A DNA stretch of 64,000 nt, from the NCBI RefSeq assembly GCF_050030965.1, contig NZ_CP188297.1, positions 2,790,001 to 2,854,000 of the forward strand. The letters run 5' to 3'. Positions 42,844 to 51,724 of this stretch are shown here, one piece after another. Under the pieces are notes generated by a model. The model had not been told where the DNA came from, searched no databases, and saw only the letters and a list, made by a program, of their open reading frames with translations. The DNA is from Glutamicibacter sp002979865 (GTDB lineage Bacteria > Actinomycetota > Actinomycetes > Actinomycetales > Micrococcaceae). Made by a program: the position numbers and the translations under genes. The first letter of the stretch is position 1, and each line of letters begins with the position of its first letter.

Positions 42844-44043
42844 GTGAACTCTGAAGCGCTTGAAGAAAGCAACCTGACAAAGAGCACCAGCGGTGCACAG
42901 GCTATCGGATTTGAACGTCGTGCAGTCATTGACTTGTCGGCCATCCGCAACAACGTCAAGCAGATTTCTGATGTTGTAGCCCCAGCTGCAGTTATGGCCG
43001 TCGTCAAAGCAGACGCCTACGGCCATGGAGCTATCCCCGTAGCCAAGGCCGCCTTGGAGGGTGGCGCCCGCTGGATCGGGTGTGCCCATGCGACGGAAGC
43101 TCTCGCCCTGCGTGAAGCGGGCATCGATGCTCCCATGATGGCCTGGCTGCACACCGAGGACACCCCATTCGAGGCCGCCATTGATGCCGGTCTTGATCTG
43201 GGAGTCTCAGGCTGGGAACTTGAATACGTTGCCGCCGCAGCACGTGCCGTGCAGACACCGGCACGTATCCACATCAAGGTGGACACAGGACTTGGCCGCA
43301 ATGGCTCCACTATGGATGCCCTGCCTGATCTGTTGAACCGCGCCAGCGACTTCCAAGAAGAAGGACTGCTGCGCGTAGTTGGCATCTTCTCCCACCTCGC
43401 GGTCGCAGATGAGCCAGAGCGGCCCGAAACGGACGAGCAGCTGGAAATCTTCAACAAGGCCATAGAACTGGTAGAAGCAGCCGGCTTCGATCTTGAAGTG
43501 CGCCATATCGCCAATACGCCGGGTATCCTTTCGCGACCTGATTCGCACCACGACATGGTGCGCTTGGGGTTGGGCTTGTATGGCCTGAGCCCCTTTGAAA
43601 CCGACTCGCCAGAAAGTTTCGGCCTGCGTCCAGCCATGACAGTGAAGACCCGCGTGGCTAACGTCAAGAAGGTCCATCCGGGGCAGGGCGTGTCCTACGG
43701 CCTGAATTACAAGACTGAAGCGGAGACCTACCTCGGGCTGATCCCCATGGGCTATGCAGACGGTTTGCCGCGCATCGCAACAGGTGCGCCGGTAACAGTT
43801 AACGGACGCACCTACCCGGTACGCGGACGCATCGCCATGGACCAGTGCGTCATTGATCTGGGCGCGGACATCAAGCCTGAGGACTTCCTCGGCGCCGAGG
43901 CGATTATCTTCGGTAAAGGCGGGCAGTCGGTGAACACTTGGGCCTATGCGGCGAACACCATCAACTACGAAGTGGTAACCCGCATTTCTCCGCGCGTGCC
44001 CCGCTACTACATCGAAGGCAGCTGGGGTGAAGCCGGTGAGTAA
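42844..44043 (+). CDS. alr: Alanine racemase
   Basis: 399 residues. PLP enzyme making D-alanine for peptidoglycan. The PLP lysine is in MAVVKADAYGHGAIP near residue 60; the catalytic tyrosine is in GQGVSYGLNYK; RLGLGLYGLSP and GRIAMDQCVIDLG are further conserved blocks. GTG start with no clear ribosome site. Start of an alr-tsaE-tsaB-rimI-tsaD group with overlapping genes. Confidence 0.97.
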   Translation: MNSEALEESNLTKSTSGAQAIGFERRAVIDLSAIRNNVKQISDVVAPAAVMAVVKADAYGHGAIPVAKAALEGGARWIGCAHATEALALREAGIDAPMMAWLHTEDTPFEAAIDAGLDLGVSGWELEYVAAAARAVQTPARIHIKVDTGLGRNGSTMDALPDLLNRASDFQEEGLLRVVGIFSHLAVADEPERPETDEQLEIFNKAIELVEAAGFDLEVRHIANTPGILSRPDSHHDMVRLGLGLYGLSPFETDSPESFGLRPAMTVKTRVANVKKVHPGQGVSYGLNYKTEAETYLGLIPMGYADGLPRIATGAPVTVNGRTYPVRGRIAMDQCVIDLGADIKPEDFLGAEAIIFGKGGQSVNTWAYAANTINYEVVTRISPRVPRYYIEGSWGEAGE

Positions 44044-44614
44044 CCCGGTGCGGGAATTCTCCTGCCAACTAGATGACCTCACTGTTACCGAAGCGCTGGG
44101 GGAAGCTCTTGGTGCCCAGCTCAAAGCCGGAGACTTGGTGATTCTTACCGGGGCCTTGGGCGCTGGTAAGACGACCCTGACTCAGTCACTGGGCGTGGGA
44201 CTGAATGTACGCGAGGGAATCATCTCCCCTACATTCGTTTTGGCCCGCCAGCACCCGGCGCTAGGCGATGGCCCCGGACTGATCCACGTGGATGCCTACC
44301 GCTTGAAGGGCCACGACGACGTGGACACCCTGGATCTCGAATCAACGCTGGCTGATTCAGTCACCGTTGTGGAGTGGGGGCTGGGCAAGGTGGAACATCT
44401 CACGGACTCGCGTCTGGAAATCCAGCTGGACCGCGAAGCCCTGGCCGCACCGAGTGCCAACCCGTGGGAAGAATCGGAGGAAGAGCTGGACGAGCCGCGG
44501 TTGTTTAGCCTGAAGGGGATCGGCCCGCGCTGGGACGAGGACACCTTTGCCCAGTTGAAAGACACTTTGCTGTCTGCAGTAACTGCGCAGCACACGGAAG
44601 AGAAGCATGCCTAA
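44036..44614 (+). CDS. tsaE: tRNA t6A biosynthesis ATPase TsaE
   Basis: 192 residues from GTG 44036, inside the end of alr (8-bp overlap); GTG 44027 is an alternative. ATPase partner of TsaB-TsaD in threonylcarbamoyl-adenosine-37 formation. Walker A LTGALGAGKTTLTQSLG, then ISPTFVLARQHP and HVDAYRL, VEWGLGKVE. The GGGGTGA within alr can act as ribosome site. Overlaps tsaB by 8 bp. Confidence 0.95.
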   Translation: MSNPVREFSCQLDDLTVTEALGEALGAQLKAGDLVILTGALGAGKTTLTQSLGVGLNVREGIISPTFVLARQHPALGDGPGLIHVDAYRLKGHDDVDTLDLESTLADSVTVVEWGLGKVEHLTDSRLEIQLDREALAAPSANPWEESEEELDEPRLFSLKGIGPRWDEDTFAQLKDTLLSAVTAQHTEEKHA

Positions 44615-45284
44615 CTACTTAGCTATCGACACCTCCGCCAACGCATCGGTGGCACTGGTTGACAAAGCCACCTGTTCAGTTGTCGACCAGCGGGTTTCAT
44701 CCAAGGGGAACGACCAGACCGAAACCCTGTCGGCATACGTCAAGGAACTCTTGGACGCTCATGGACAGAAAGGCCAAGACCTCGCCGGCATTATTGTCGG
44801 CGTAGGCCCAGGCCCATTCACTGGCCTGCGCGTGGGACTGGTTGCCGCACGAACCTTCGGCTTCGTATGGCAAATCCCCGTGTACGGTGTGATGTCATTG
44901 CACGCGCTCGCCGAACAGGCGCTTGACTCAAGTCAGGTTCCGGCTGAATTCGTTGTGGCTTCCGATGCACGTCGCAAGGAAGTGTACTGGGCTCGATATG
45001 ACCAAGACGGCACCATGGTGGATGGCCCGCACGTTTCCGCAGCTTCAGCGCTTCCGGCATTGCCGGTCTACGGCGTTGGTGCCGGGATCTACGCTGAACA
45101 ACTTGAAGAGGCAGGCTCCCAGCCAATGCCTGAGTCCTTTGAATGGATTGCAAACGCCGGCCATCTTGCCCGCCGTGGCATGAATGAACTGGCAGCGGGC
45201 AAGGATCTTTCTGATACTTCGCCACAGTACCTGCGTGAATCCGACGCGCAGGTTCCGGCATTCATGAAGCAGACCAAATCATGA
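44607..45284 (+). CDS. tsaB: tRNA t6A biosynthesis protein TsaB
   Basis: 225 residues. ASKHA-fold partner of TsaD, no catalysis of its own. YLAIDTSANASVALVD at the N-terminus and GVGPGPFTGLRVGLVAARTF are diagnostic. Overlaps tsaE and rimI, indicating a single operon. Confidence 0.95.
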   Translation: MPNYLAIDTSANASVALVDKATCSVVDQRVSSKGNDQTETLSAYVKELLDAHGQKGQDLAGIIVGVGPGPFTGLRVGLVAARTFGFVWQIPVYGVMSLHALAEQALDSSQVPAEFVVASDARRKEVYWARYDQDGTMVDGPHVSAASALPALPVYGVGAGIYAEQLEEAGSQPMPESFEWIANAGHLARRGMNELAAGKDLSDTSPQYLRESDAQVPAFMKQTKS

Positions 45285-45772
45285 GTGAAGCAAATCAGAT
45301 CACTTTGCGCCGCATGGCCGCAGAAGATCTGCCGGCTGTCCACGAGCTGGAACAGCAGCTGTTTCCAGAAGACGCGTGGCCGCTGGCAGGTTTTGAATCC
45401 GAGCTAGCTCAGAGTGATACCCGCACCTACTGGGTCTATGCGGACGCTGGTCGAGTTGTCGGCTATGCCGGCCTCTGCGTGGTCTTGCCGATTGCCGATG
45501 TGCAAACTATTGCCATGCACCCGGACTACCAAGGGCGAGGCTTGGGACGCAAGCTTTTGGCATTGCTCATCCAGACCGCAGGCGAGAAGAATGCATTGGA
45601 TGTGATGCTCGAAGTTCGCTTTGATAACCCCGGTGCCATTGGTCTGTATGAATCCATGGGATTCACTACCATTCACCGTCGCAAGGGCTACTACAAGGGC
45701 GGGGTAGACGCGCTTATTATGAGACTGCCGCTGGATGTCCAGCAAGGACAAGAGGAAGAACGCAACGCATGA
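45281..45772 (+). CDS. rimI: Ribosomal-protein-alanine N-acetyltransferase (GNAT)
   Basis: 163 residues. GNAT fold with acetyl-CoA motif MHPDYQGRGLGRKLLALLI and the late block ALDVMLEVRFDNPGAIGLYESMGF followed by RRKGYYKGGVDALIM. In E. coli RimI acetylates ribosomal S18; its place between tsaB and tsaD is usual. Overlaps both neighbours by 4 bp. Confidence 0.93.
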   Translation: MSEANQITLRRMAAEDLPAVHELEQQLFPEDAWPLAGFESELAQSDTRTYWVYADAGRVVGYAGLCVVLPIADVQTIAMHPDYQGRGLGRKLLALLIQTAGEKNALDVMLEVRFDNPGAIGLYESMGFTTIHRRKGYYKGGVDALIMRLPLDVQQGQEEERNA

Positions 45773-46848
45773 GCAACACAGAACCCGTAGTACTGGGCAT
45801 CGAGTCTTCCTGCGATGAAACCGGCGTGGGCATCGTGCGCGGCAATAGGCTGCTTGCTAACGCTGTCTCCAGTTCCATGGATGAGCACGTACGCTTTGGA
45901 GGAGTGATTCCAGAGATCGCAGCGCGTGCACACCTGGAAGCCTTTGTGCCCACCCTGCAGTCAGCTCTGGACACCGCGGAACTGACTCTTGATGACATTG
46001 ACGCCATTGCCGTGACCAGCGGTCCAGGCCTGGCCGGTGCTCTGATGGTTGGAGTTTCGGCAGCCAAGGCTCTGGCGTTGGCTACAGGGAAGCCGTTGTA
46101 CGGGATCAACCACTTGGTTGCTCACGTAGGTGTTGGCGTTCTCGAAGGAACCGTATTGCCGCCAACTTTCGGGGCACTGCTGGTCTCAGGGGGGCACACC
46201 GAAATCTTGAAGGTCACTTCGCTGACTAACGACGTGCAGCTGTTGGGCTCCACGATTGATGATGCAGCCGGTGAAGCCTATGACAAGACTGCTCGTTTGC
46301 TGGGTCTCGGGTATCCAGGTGGTCCGGCTATCGACAAGGCGGCTAAGGATGGAGACCGAAAGGCATTCCGATTCCCTCGCGGCTTGTCGCTGCCGAAGTT
46401 CGTGGGCAGTGCCGAGAATCCTGGCAAGCACCGCAACAACTTCTCGTTCTCAGGACTGAAGACTGCTGTAGCCCGCTGCGTCGAGCACTTCGAGGCCAAC
46501 GGAGAAGAAATTCCTGTCGCTGATATTGCTGCGTCATTCCAGGAAGCAGTCGTTGACGTGATCACGTCGAAGGCAGTCCGGGCGATGCAGGAACAGGGAC
46601 TGAAGACTCTGCTTCTGGGCGGGGGAGTGGCGGCGAATACTCGACTGCGTGAACTTCTGGCGGCCCGATGTGCTTCTGCGGGCATAGCCTTGGTGGTTCC
46701 TCCGTTTAGCTTGTGCACGGACAACGGCGGAATGGTTGCAGCTCTCGGCGCGCAGCTGGTTGCTGATGGCGTTTCTCCGTCTGGGCTGGAATTCGCAACC
46801 GACTCTTCGCAGCCGGTAACGAACATCGTTTTGAATTCTCGAAGCTAG
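45769..46848 (+). CDS. tsaD: tRNA N6-adenosine threonylcarbamoyltransferase
   Basis: 359 residues. Catalyses the final step of t6A37 synthesis on ANN-decoding tRNAs. VLGIESSCDETGVGIVRG, metal-site INHLVAHVGVGVLEG (HxxxH), PVTSGPGLAGALMVG-type block and the C-terminal GGGVAANTRLRELL are diagnostic. ATG overlaps the rimI stop by 4 bp. Last gene of the operon. Confidence 0.97.
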   Translation: MSNTEPVVLGIESSCDETGVGIVRGNRLLANAVSSSMDEHVRFGGVIPEIAARAHLEAFVPTLQSALDTAELTLDDIDAIAVTSGPGLAGALMVGVSAAKALALATGKPLYGINHLVAHVGVGVLEGTVLPPTFGALLVSGGHTEILKVTSLTNDVQLLGSTIDDAAGEAYDKTARLLGLGYPGGPAIDKAAKDGDRKAFRFPRGLSLPKFVGSAENPGKHRNNFSFSGLKTAVARCVEHFEANGEEIPVADIAASFQEAVVDVITSKAVRAMQEQGLKTLLLGGGVAANTRLRELLAARCASAGIALVVPPFSLCTDNGGMVAALGAQLVADGVSPSGLEFATDSSQPVTNIVLNSRS

Positions 46849-46864
46849 ACACCTGGGCAACCTC

Positions 46865-46908
46865 AGTTTGAGGCCACCACGTACAGGCGGTGGACCCCAA
46901 ACTAATTT
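46865..46908 (+). terminator. Hairpin after tsaD, possible terminator
   Basis: Imperfect arms AGTTTGAGGCCACC (46865-46878) and GGTGGACCCCAAACT (46889-46903), followed by AATTTC. It marks the end of the housekeeping block. Confidence 0.5.
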
Positions 46909-47154
46909 CTAGGGTTGTCCATCCTAATCGGCATTCGTAGTCAAGATCTGTCGGTCCAAGACTAAACAAAACTCCTAACGGGGTCATGAGCCACTGAGTG
47001 GAAAAGCGAACAGCAAGACCTCTTGCACCTATGTACGTCTATGTGTCTCAGGGTAATGATTCGTCATAGCATCACGTTGCGAAGGCTTCCTAGCCCGATC
47101 TTGCAAACCAGTCGCAAGAAGAAAATGAACTATCTCGTCCGGGGCATCCACCTC
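46909..47154. other. Non-coding or decayed stretch between tsaD and the hsdR remnant
   Basis: No gene is supported. On the minus strand a frame reading EVDAPDEIVHFLLATGLQD (about 47154-47098) looks protein-like but is bounded by stops and unrecognised. Lower coding quality and AT content than neighbours fit a decayed region. Confidence 0.4.
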
Positions 47155-47979
47155 TAGCTAGGCATTGATTGCCTTTTGCGTCCTTCTCCCGAGGTGTAGG
47201 TGATCTTGTCAATAGTCTCGGGAAGACTTGGCGATGAACTGAAATCTATCGGTCCATTTGCAATCGCTTCACGTTGTAACTGCTCGTGTGGTTCGGCGTG
47301 CACATGATCGATTCGACGGCATTGATTTGGTCGTCGTCGCTGATTCCGGTGTCTTCGAATAGCTCGTTGATCTGCTTAATCTGTCCGTCGAAAGTGCGTA
47401 GGGTCGTCTCCCGCACAACGCCCGAATCGGCTGCAGTCACCTCTCGATTCCCTTGCCTTGCCCACCCACTAGCTCCAGGTCCTGTGCTTCTTGCACCTCA
47501 GGGCATAGTGGGTGAGCGCCGCATCGGAAAGGTCCAAGCTGTTGCCGGTGGCTGTGGTCTGCAGTGCCTTGGCCAGTAGCTTCAGGTAGATCGCGAATTT
47601 CTCGATTCGGGTGCTGCCGTAGTCGATGACCTGCGAGAAGAAGTCGTAGGACTTGTTGAAGGCGCCCGCGGTTTTGCGGAATTCGACTGGTTGTTCCGGT
47701 TCCAGAGTGTTGTTATCCTGCGTGGCATTCCTGCGGCGGTCGTGGAATACGTCGATGGGAGGTTGCAGGTGTGAGTCCGAGCCCTTGTGGTTGTGTTGGG
47801 CTACCCACTTCATGGCGACCTGGTCCACGTCCTTGTCGCTGTAGCTCCCCATCGAGTCCGGTTTCATGATCATGTCGAAGATGATGCCGGGTTGGATTCC
47901 TCGTGGATGGAGGCGTCTTCGTAGAAGGTCTGGAACGCTTTACAAATACGCCAGCCATGGTTTCCAGCTGTTCGATAAT
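47155..47979 (-). pseudogene. hsdR: Frameshifted C-terminal remnant of a type I restriction HsdR subunit
   Basis: Reading the minus strand and changing frame recovers a continuous HsdR-like C-terminal region. The segments in order are IIEQLETMAGVFVK, FQTFYEDASIHEESNP, FDMIMKPDSMGSYSDKDVDQ, SYDFFSQVIDYGSTRIEK, LDLSDAALTHYALRCKKH, LELVGGQGKGIE, VTAADSGVVRE and GQIKQINELFEDTGISDDDQ. At least four frameshifts are needed, near 47935, 47890, 47478 and 47430. The helicase and nuclease portions are absent, as are hsdM and hsdS. HsdR normally is the translocase/endonuclease of a type I restriction enzyme; this copy cannot be functional. Confidence 0.85.
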
Positions 47980-48073
47980 TTGCCGTTACCAGTTTCGCTG
48001 CGGTAAAAAAGTCTGGGCAAGACGAAATCGCTCATTCGTCGGTCGGTTTCGTCTTGCTCAGAACTTGTCTTGG

Positions 48074-49246
48074 CTATGGAAGCGGCAGTGGCCCTTCGAT
48101 CGGTTGTCCCTGAGTACCCATGTCGATACCCAGATCCTTGGCGAACACGGTGCGGGTTCCGGCGTAAACGCTGTTCTTGTTCTCGTCGAGTTCGAAGACC
48201 CGGGCGCCGCGTAGGTGATGGTTCTCGGTCCCACCGAGGCCGTAGGTGCCGAAACCGGTACCTGGACCGTAGCCGAGCTCGATGCCGTAGTAGTCACCCA
48301 TGTAGGTGTTGATGTGGTCGTGGCCGCAGTACACGCCCCGGACATCTCCGCGTTCCTGCAGCGCGGCGAACATGCCGGAATTGAATGCGCCGGTGTAGAC
48401 GCCCTCGTTCTTCACTCCGACGATAGAGTGCTTCTTGATGGCCTTCTCGTGGTCAGCGTCGTTCGAGGTGAACTGGGCGCCGTACCACATGTGGTTGTGC
48501 TCCCACAGTGGTATGTGGAAGAACATTAGCGACTGAACCTTGCCGTAGCGGTTTTCGGTGGCTATGGAAGCCTCGCGATACCAAGCGATCTGCTCGGGAC
48601 GGATCCAGTCGTAGGACATGAGGCCCTCGAAGTCCTGGCCGCCAACAGTCTTTGGAGCGTAGCGGTTCGAATCAAGCAGCCAGATGCCAAAGACAGGTTT
48701 GGCGCTCTTCGAGGAAGCGATCAGCAACTGGGAATTCGATTCGCCAACAATCTTGTCATTCTTCGAGTTGGCATTGAACTCATAGCCTCGGATGAAGTTC
48801 AGGATCTTTGCCTCGTCCATGCCTGTGCCATTGGGCATTGAATCTTCATCGTGATTGCCGAAGGTAAGTGCCCAAGGGATACCGCGGGACTCCATCGGCT
48901 GCACGACGTTGTTGATAGCCTGCTTGACTTCGGTAACTGTTTGAGAGGAGCCATTGATTACATCGCCGTTGATCAGGGCGAAGCCGGGCTTCTCGGCATC
49001 CAGAACCTTCTCCATCAGCTCAATGGTGCGACGATCGGTGCGCGGTCCATCCTGGGTGTCATTGAACTGAACGATCTTGAACTTGCCATCTGCCGCGAAT
49101 TTCAGTTTTGGCCTGGGAGCCGTTCCCGGATTCTCAGCCGGTGCTGGGGATGCAGTGGCGCTGTTGGCGGCGAAGAGTCCGGTGATAGCGGCTGCGGTGC
49201 CGGCAACCAATATCCCGCGACGTGGAACAGAAGACGATGTTTTCAT
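48074..49246 (-). CDS. Tat-exported metallophosphoesterase
   Basis: 390 residues. N-terminus carries twin arginines (SVPRRGILVAG), a hydrophobic segment and an AxA-like site, so export by Tat is expected. Calcineurin-like motifs occur in order: FNDTQDG (D..D), LINGDVINGS (GD), LTFGNHDED (GNHD/E), MFFHIPLWEH and YCGHDHINTYMGD (GHDH). It resembles secreted phosphoesterases of the PhoD/purple-phosphatase-like group; substrate unknown. AAAGG precedes the ATG. Stands alone between the hsdR remnant and the csc cluster. Confidence 0.9.
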   Translation of the reverse strand: MKTSSSVPRRGILVAGTAAAITGLFAANSATASPAPAENPGTAPRPKLKFAADGKFKIVQFNDTQDGPRTDRRTIELMEKVLDAEKPGFALINGDVINGSSQTVTEVKQAINNVVQPMESRGIPWALTFGNHDEDSMPNGTGMDEAKILNFIRGYEFNANSKNDKIVGESNSQLLIASSKSAKPVFGIWLLDSNRYAPKTVGGQDFEGLMSYDWIRPEQIAWYREASIATENRYGKVQSLMFFHIPLWEHNHMWYGAQFTSNDADHEKAIKKHSIVGVKNEGVYTGAFNSGMFAALQERGDVRGVYCGHDHINTYMGDYYGIELGYGPGTGFGTYGLGGTENHHLRGARVFELDENKNSVYAGTRTVFAKDLGIDMGTQGQPIEGPLPLP

Positions 49247-49422
49247 GGAGACCTTTCAAAATGATTCTGTGATTCGCCGTGTAATTATCGTGGCGACAAT
49301 GTTTAGATCGTAGGAATCCAGAGTGACGAAATGATGAAATTAAGTCATCGACAATAGGTGTGCAACATAAATAAACCCAATGCAGAAGTTGCGCATTTTT
49401 GACATTCCTTACTCAAACGAGA

Positions 49423-49464
49423 GCGGGGTGGGATGTCGTCGAATTCGACAACATCCCACCCCGC
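49423..49464 (-). terminator. Terminator after the csc operon
   Basis: 14-bp perfect arms 49423-49436 and 49451-49464 around an inner palindrome GTCGAATTCGAC. On the minus strand only a weak T-tract follows (TCTCGTTT). Confidence 0.7.
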
Positions 49465-49480
49465 TTCGCCTAATAGTCAG

Positions 49481-50779
49481 CTATGAGTTCATGGCAGCTT
49501 TTGAATGACGCATGAACGGGTCACCATCTACCTGCTGATCATCTTTTTTGAGAGCGAAGAATCCGTAGATCCCAGCTAATAGCACAACTAGAGAAATCAC
49601 GATGAAGGTCTGCTGGTAGCCCATACGGTCATGGAGCGCACCGAGGGGAGTGGACAGAATGACGTTGCCAATCTGTGCCGATACTTGGAACCCAACCATG
49701 TATAGGGTTGCCGACAGTGCCGGATTGAAGTGCAGCGTGAAGTAACGGAAGATCGGCAAGATGAATAGCGGTGTCTCAATGGCATGCAACATCTTGATTG
49801 CCGAGACCAGCACCGGATCGTCAACCAGAGCGCAGCCGATGATGCGGACAAACATGATGGCCACTCCCAGTAGCAATGCTGAACGAATGCCTATCCGGCG
49901 CATGACCAGGGGGATGATGCCAAGCATGGCCGCTTCAACGAACACCTGAACTGAGTTCAAGATTCCGTATACCCGCTGTCCGGTCTCGGGTGATTCAAAT
50001 AGGCCGGTGTAGAACTCGGGGAACATCTGCTGGTCGAAGACGGTATAGAACGTCCAAGAGAGCATGACGAACAAGATGATCAGCCAGAGACTCGGCAGAC
50101 GGAATAGCCTGAACATCTCACGAATTGTCGGTGTAGTTGCGGGGGAAAGAATTTTCCTGCCGGAACCGGCGGCGATCACTGGCTGACTATTGGTACGGCC
50201 CAGCACCAGCAGCAGGAGATGGGCCAGGCCCAGAACGGACCCGATCCAGAAGTTCAGCATGGGGTTGATAGTGAACAGGAAGCCGGCCGCCAATGCGACC
50301 AGAGCGTAGCCAAAGGACCCCCACATGCGGGCCTGCCCGTATTCAAAGTTGAAACGGCGGCTGTAGCGTTCGGTCAAGGCTTCAAATAGCCCAACTCCGG
50401 CTAGGAAACCAGTTGACAAGACAATGGCGCCAATGAGCACGCCGGCCATGAACTGGGACTGCAATAGTGGCTGGTAGACCCACGTGCAGAATGGCCCGAT
50501 CAGGGCGGTCACCGAGGCAAGAATGGTGGCCAGATGCTTTCTGTCGCCAAGCCGATCCTGAATGGCCCCGTAGGCAAACATCAGGATCAGCGTTGCCAGG
50601 GAGTTTACCGAGTAGAGCGTGCCGACCTGTGCCCCGGTGAGTCCTAGACCTGCTGATTCGCTGGTGAGCCAGATCTGGAAGAAGGACCACCAGATGCCCC
50701 ACGATGCGAAGAACAGGAGCATCGAGAAGGAACTCTGGAGGTAAATAGGATTTTTGTAAGTAGTCGTAATGCCAGCCAT
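49481..50779 (-). CDS. cscB: Sucrose permease, LacY/CscB-type H+ symporter
   Basis: 432 residues, twelve membrane segments. The sequence follows E. coli CscB closely: FFASWGIWWSFFQIWL, LTGAQVGTLYSVN, FEYGQARMWGSFGYALVA, FDQQMFPEFYTGLFES and MLHAIETPLFI. It belongs to the oligosaccharide:H+ symporter branch of the MFS and should import sucrose unphosphorylated. Third gene of the csc operon, 39 bp after cscK. Lactose or raffinose transport is possible but less likely given the neighbours. Confidence 0.92.
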   Translation of the reverse strand: MAGITTTYKNPIYLQSSFSMLLFFASWGIWWSFFQIWLTSESAGLGLTGAQVGTLYSVNSLATLILMFAYGAIQDRLGDRKHLATILASVTALIGPFCTWVYQPLLQSQFMAGVLIGAIVLSTGFLAGVGLFEALTERYSRRFNFEYGQARMWGSFGYALVALAAGFLFTINPMLNFWIGSVLGLAHLLLLVLGRTNSQPVIAAGSGRKILSPATTPTIREMFRLFRLPSLWLIILFVMLSWTFYTVFDQQMFPEFYTGLFESPETGQRVYGILNSVQVFVEAAMLGIIPLVMRRIGIRSALLLGVAIMFVRIIGCALVDDPVLVSAIKMLHAIETPLFILPIFRYFTLHFNPALSATLYMVGFQVSAQIGNVILSTPLGALHDRMGYQQTFIVISLVVLLAGIYGFFALKKDDQQVDGDPFMRHSKAAMNS

Positions 50780-50818
50780 CTTTGTCCTGGATTCTTTCGT
50801 GAACGCTGCGAAGCGTAG

Positions 50819-51724
50819 TTACTGAGCGATTGCGAGGGAGAAGTCTTTAATCCACGGGGGATTGGCTCCGGCTTGTGCCACTGTCAGTGCAGCTGACGTT
50901 AAGGCCTGACGAAGTGCCTCTTCAACATCTTGAGATTTAGCCGTTGCGCCGTGACGAAGAGCTTGAGCGAATTCTGGATTAGCCAGCACTCCAAAGAGCA
51001 GCCCGGACATGAAGGCGTCCCCGGCACCTATGGTGTCCACAAGATTGGTGGGAGAGGCAGCGACATCAAATTGCCGTCCCGAGGAAAGCGCCACGCAACC
51101 ATCGCCGCCCTGAGTCATCACCGCCAAGGCTGGGCCGAGGCTGGCTACGTGCTTCAGAACCTCCCATGGCTCTAGGCCTGGGTATAGCCACTGACCATCA
51201 ACGTCGCTGAGCTTCACGATGTGGCTCAGGCCCATCAGCAGCTCAATGCGTTGCAAAGCCGAGTCCCGGTCCTCGAGAAGATCCGGACGGAGGTTAGGGT
51301 CATAGCTTCGAAGTGAATCGTCTGATGCATTCTTGAAAGCATCGACAATGATTTGACCCGAGGGTTCAATCCAAGCAGCGATGGAACCGGTGTGCAGCAA
51401 TTCGCTGGAATCATCAGCGGGGACAGCAGGAATCTGCTGGTGGATGTCGAAGGTGTAACGAGCATTGAAGTGCTCATCCATCACTACCTGGGCTACGGAC
51501 GTGGGATGCCCAGTTACTGAGCCGGCGGCAACATGCACTCCCGCCTGATCCAGGTGCTCCGCAATTTGAATGCCGTAGGAATCCTGACCGAATTCCGTAT
51601 AGAACTGAACATCATGTCCCAGCCGGGCAAGCCCGACGGCGACATTCAGCGGTGATCCGCCAGGATGCGCAGTTTCTTCAACAACGTCGACGAGGGATTC
51701 GCCCATTACGCTAATGCGGCTCAT
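50819..51724 (-). CDS. cscK: Fructokinase, PfkB family
   Basis: 301 residues. Phosphorylates fructose released by the hydrolase. ISVMGESLVDVVEE at the start, GGSPLNVAVGLARLG (sugar-binding loop), and the catalytic DTIGAGDAFMSGLLFG near the C-terminus. The ATG overlaps the cscA stop by 4 bp. Its position between a sucrose hydrolase and a sucrose permease supports fructose as substrate. Confidence 0.92.
   Translation of the reverse strand: MSRISVMGESLVDVVEETAHPGGSPLNVAVGLARLGHDVQFYTEFGQDSYGIQIAEHLDQAGVHVAAGSVTGHPTSVAQVVMDEHFNARYTFDIHQQIPAVPADDSSELLHTGSIAAWIEPSGQIIVDAFKNASDDSLRSYDPNLRPDLLEDRDSALQRIELLMGLSHIVKLSDVDGQWLYPGLEPWEVLKHVASLGPALAVMTQGGDGCVALSSGRQFDVAASPTNLVDTIGAGDAFMSGLLFGVLANPEFAQALRHGATAKSQDVEEALRQALTSAALTVAQAGANPPWIKDFSLAIAQ

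Noticed and set aside
46865..46903. Inverted repeat as the end of an insertion sequence
   Set aside because: No transposase fragment or target duplication lies nearby; the position right after tsaD fits a terminator.
47713..47958. Separate 81-residue basic protein on the minus strand
   Set aside because: It is an out-of-frame reading through the hsdR remnant; the correct frames give HsdR segments.
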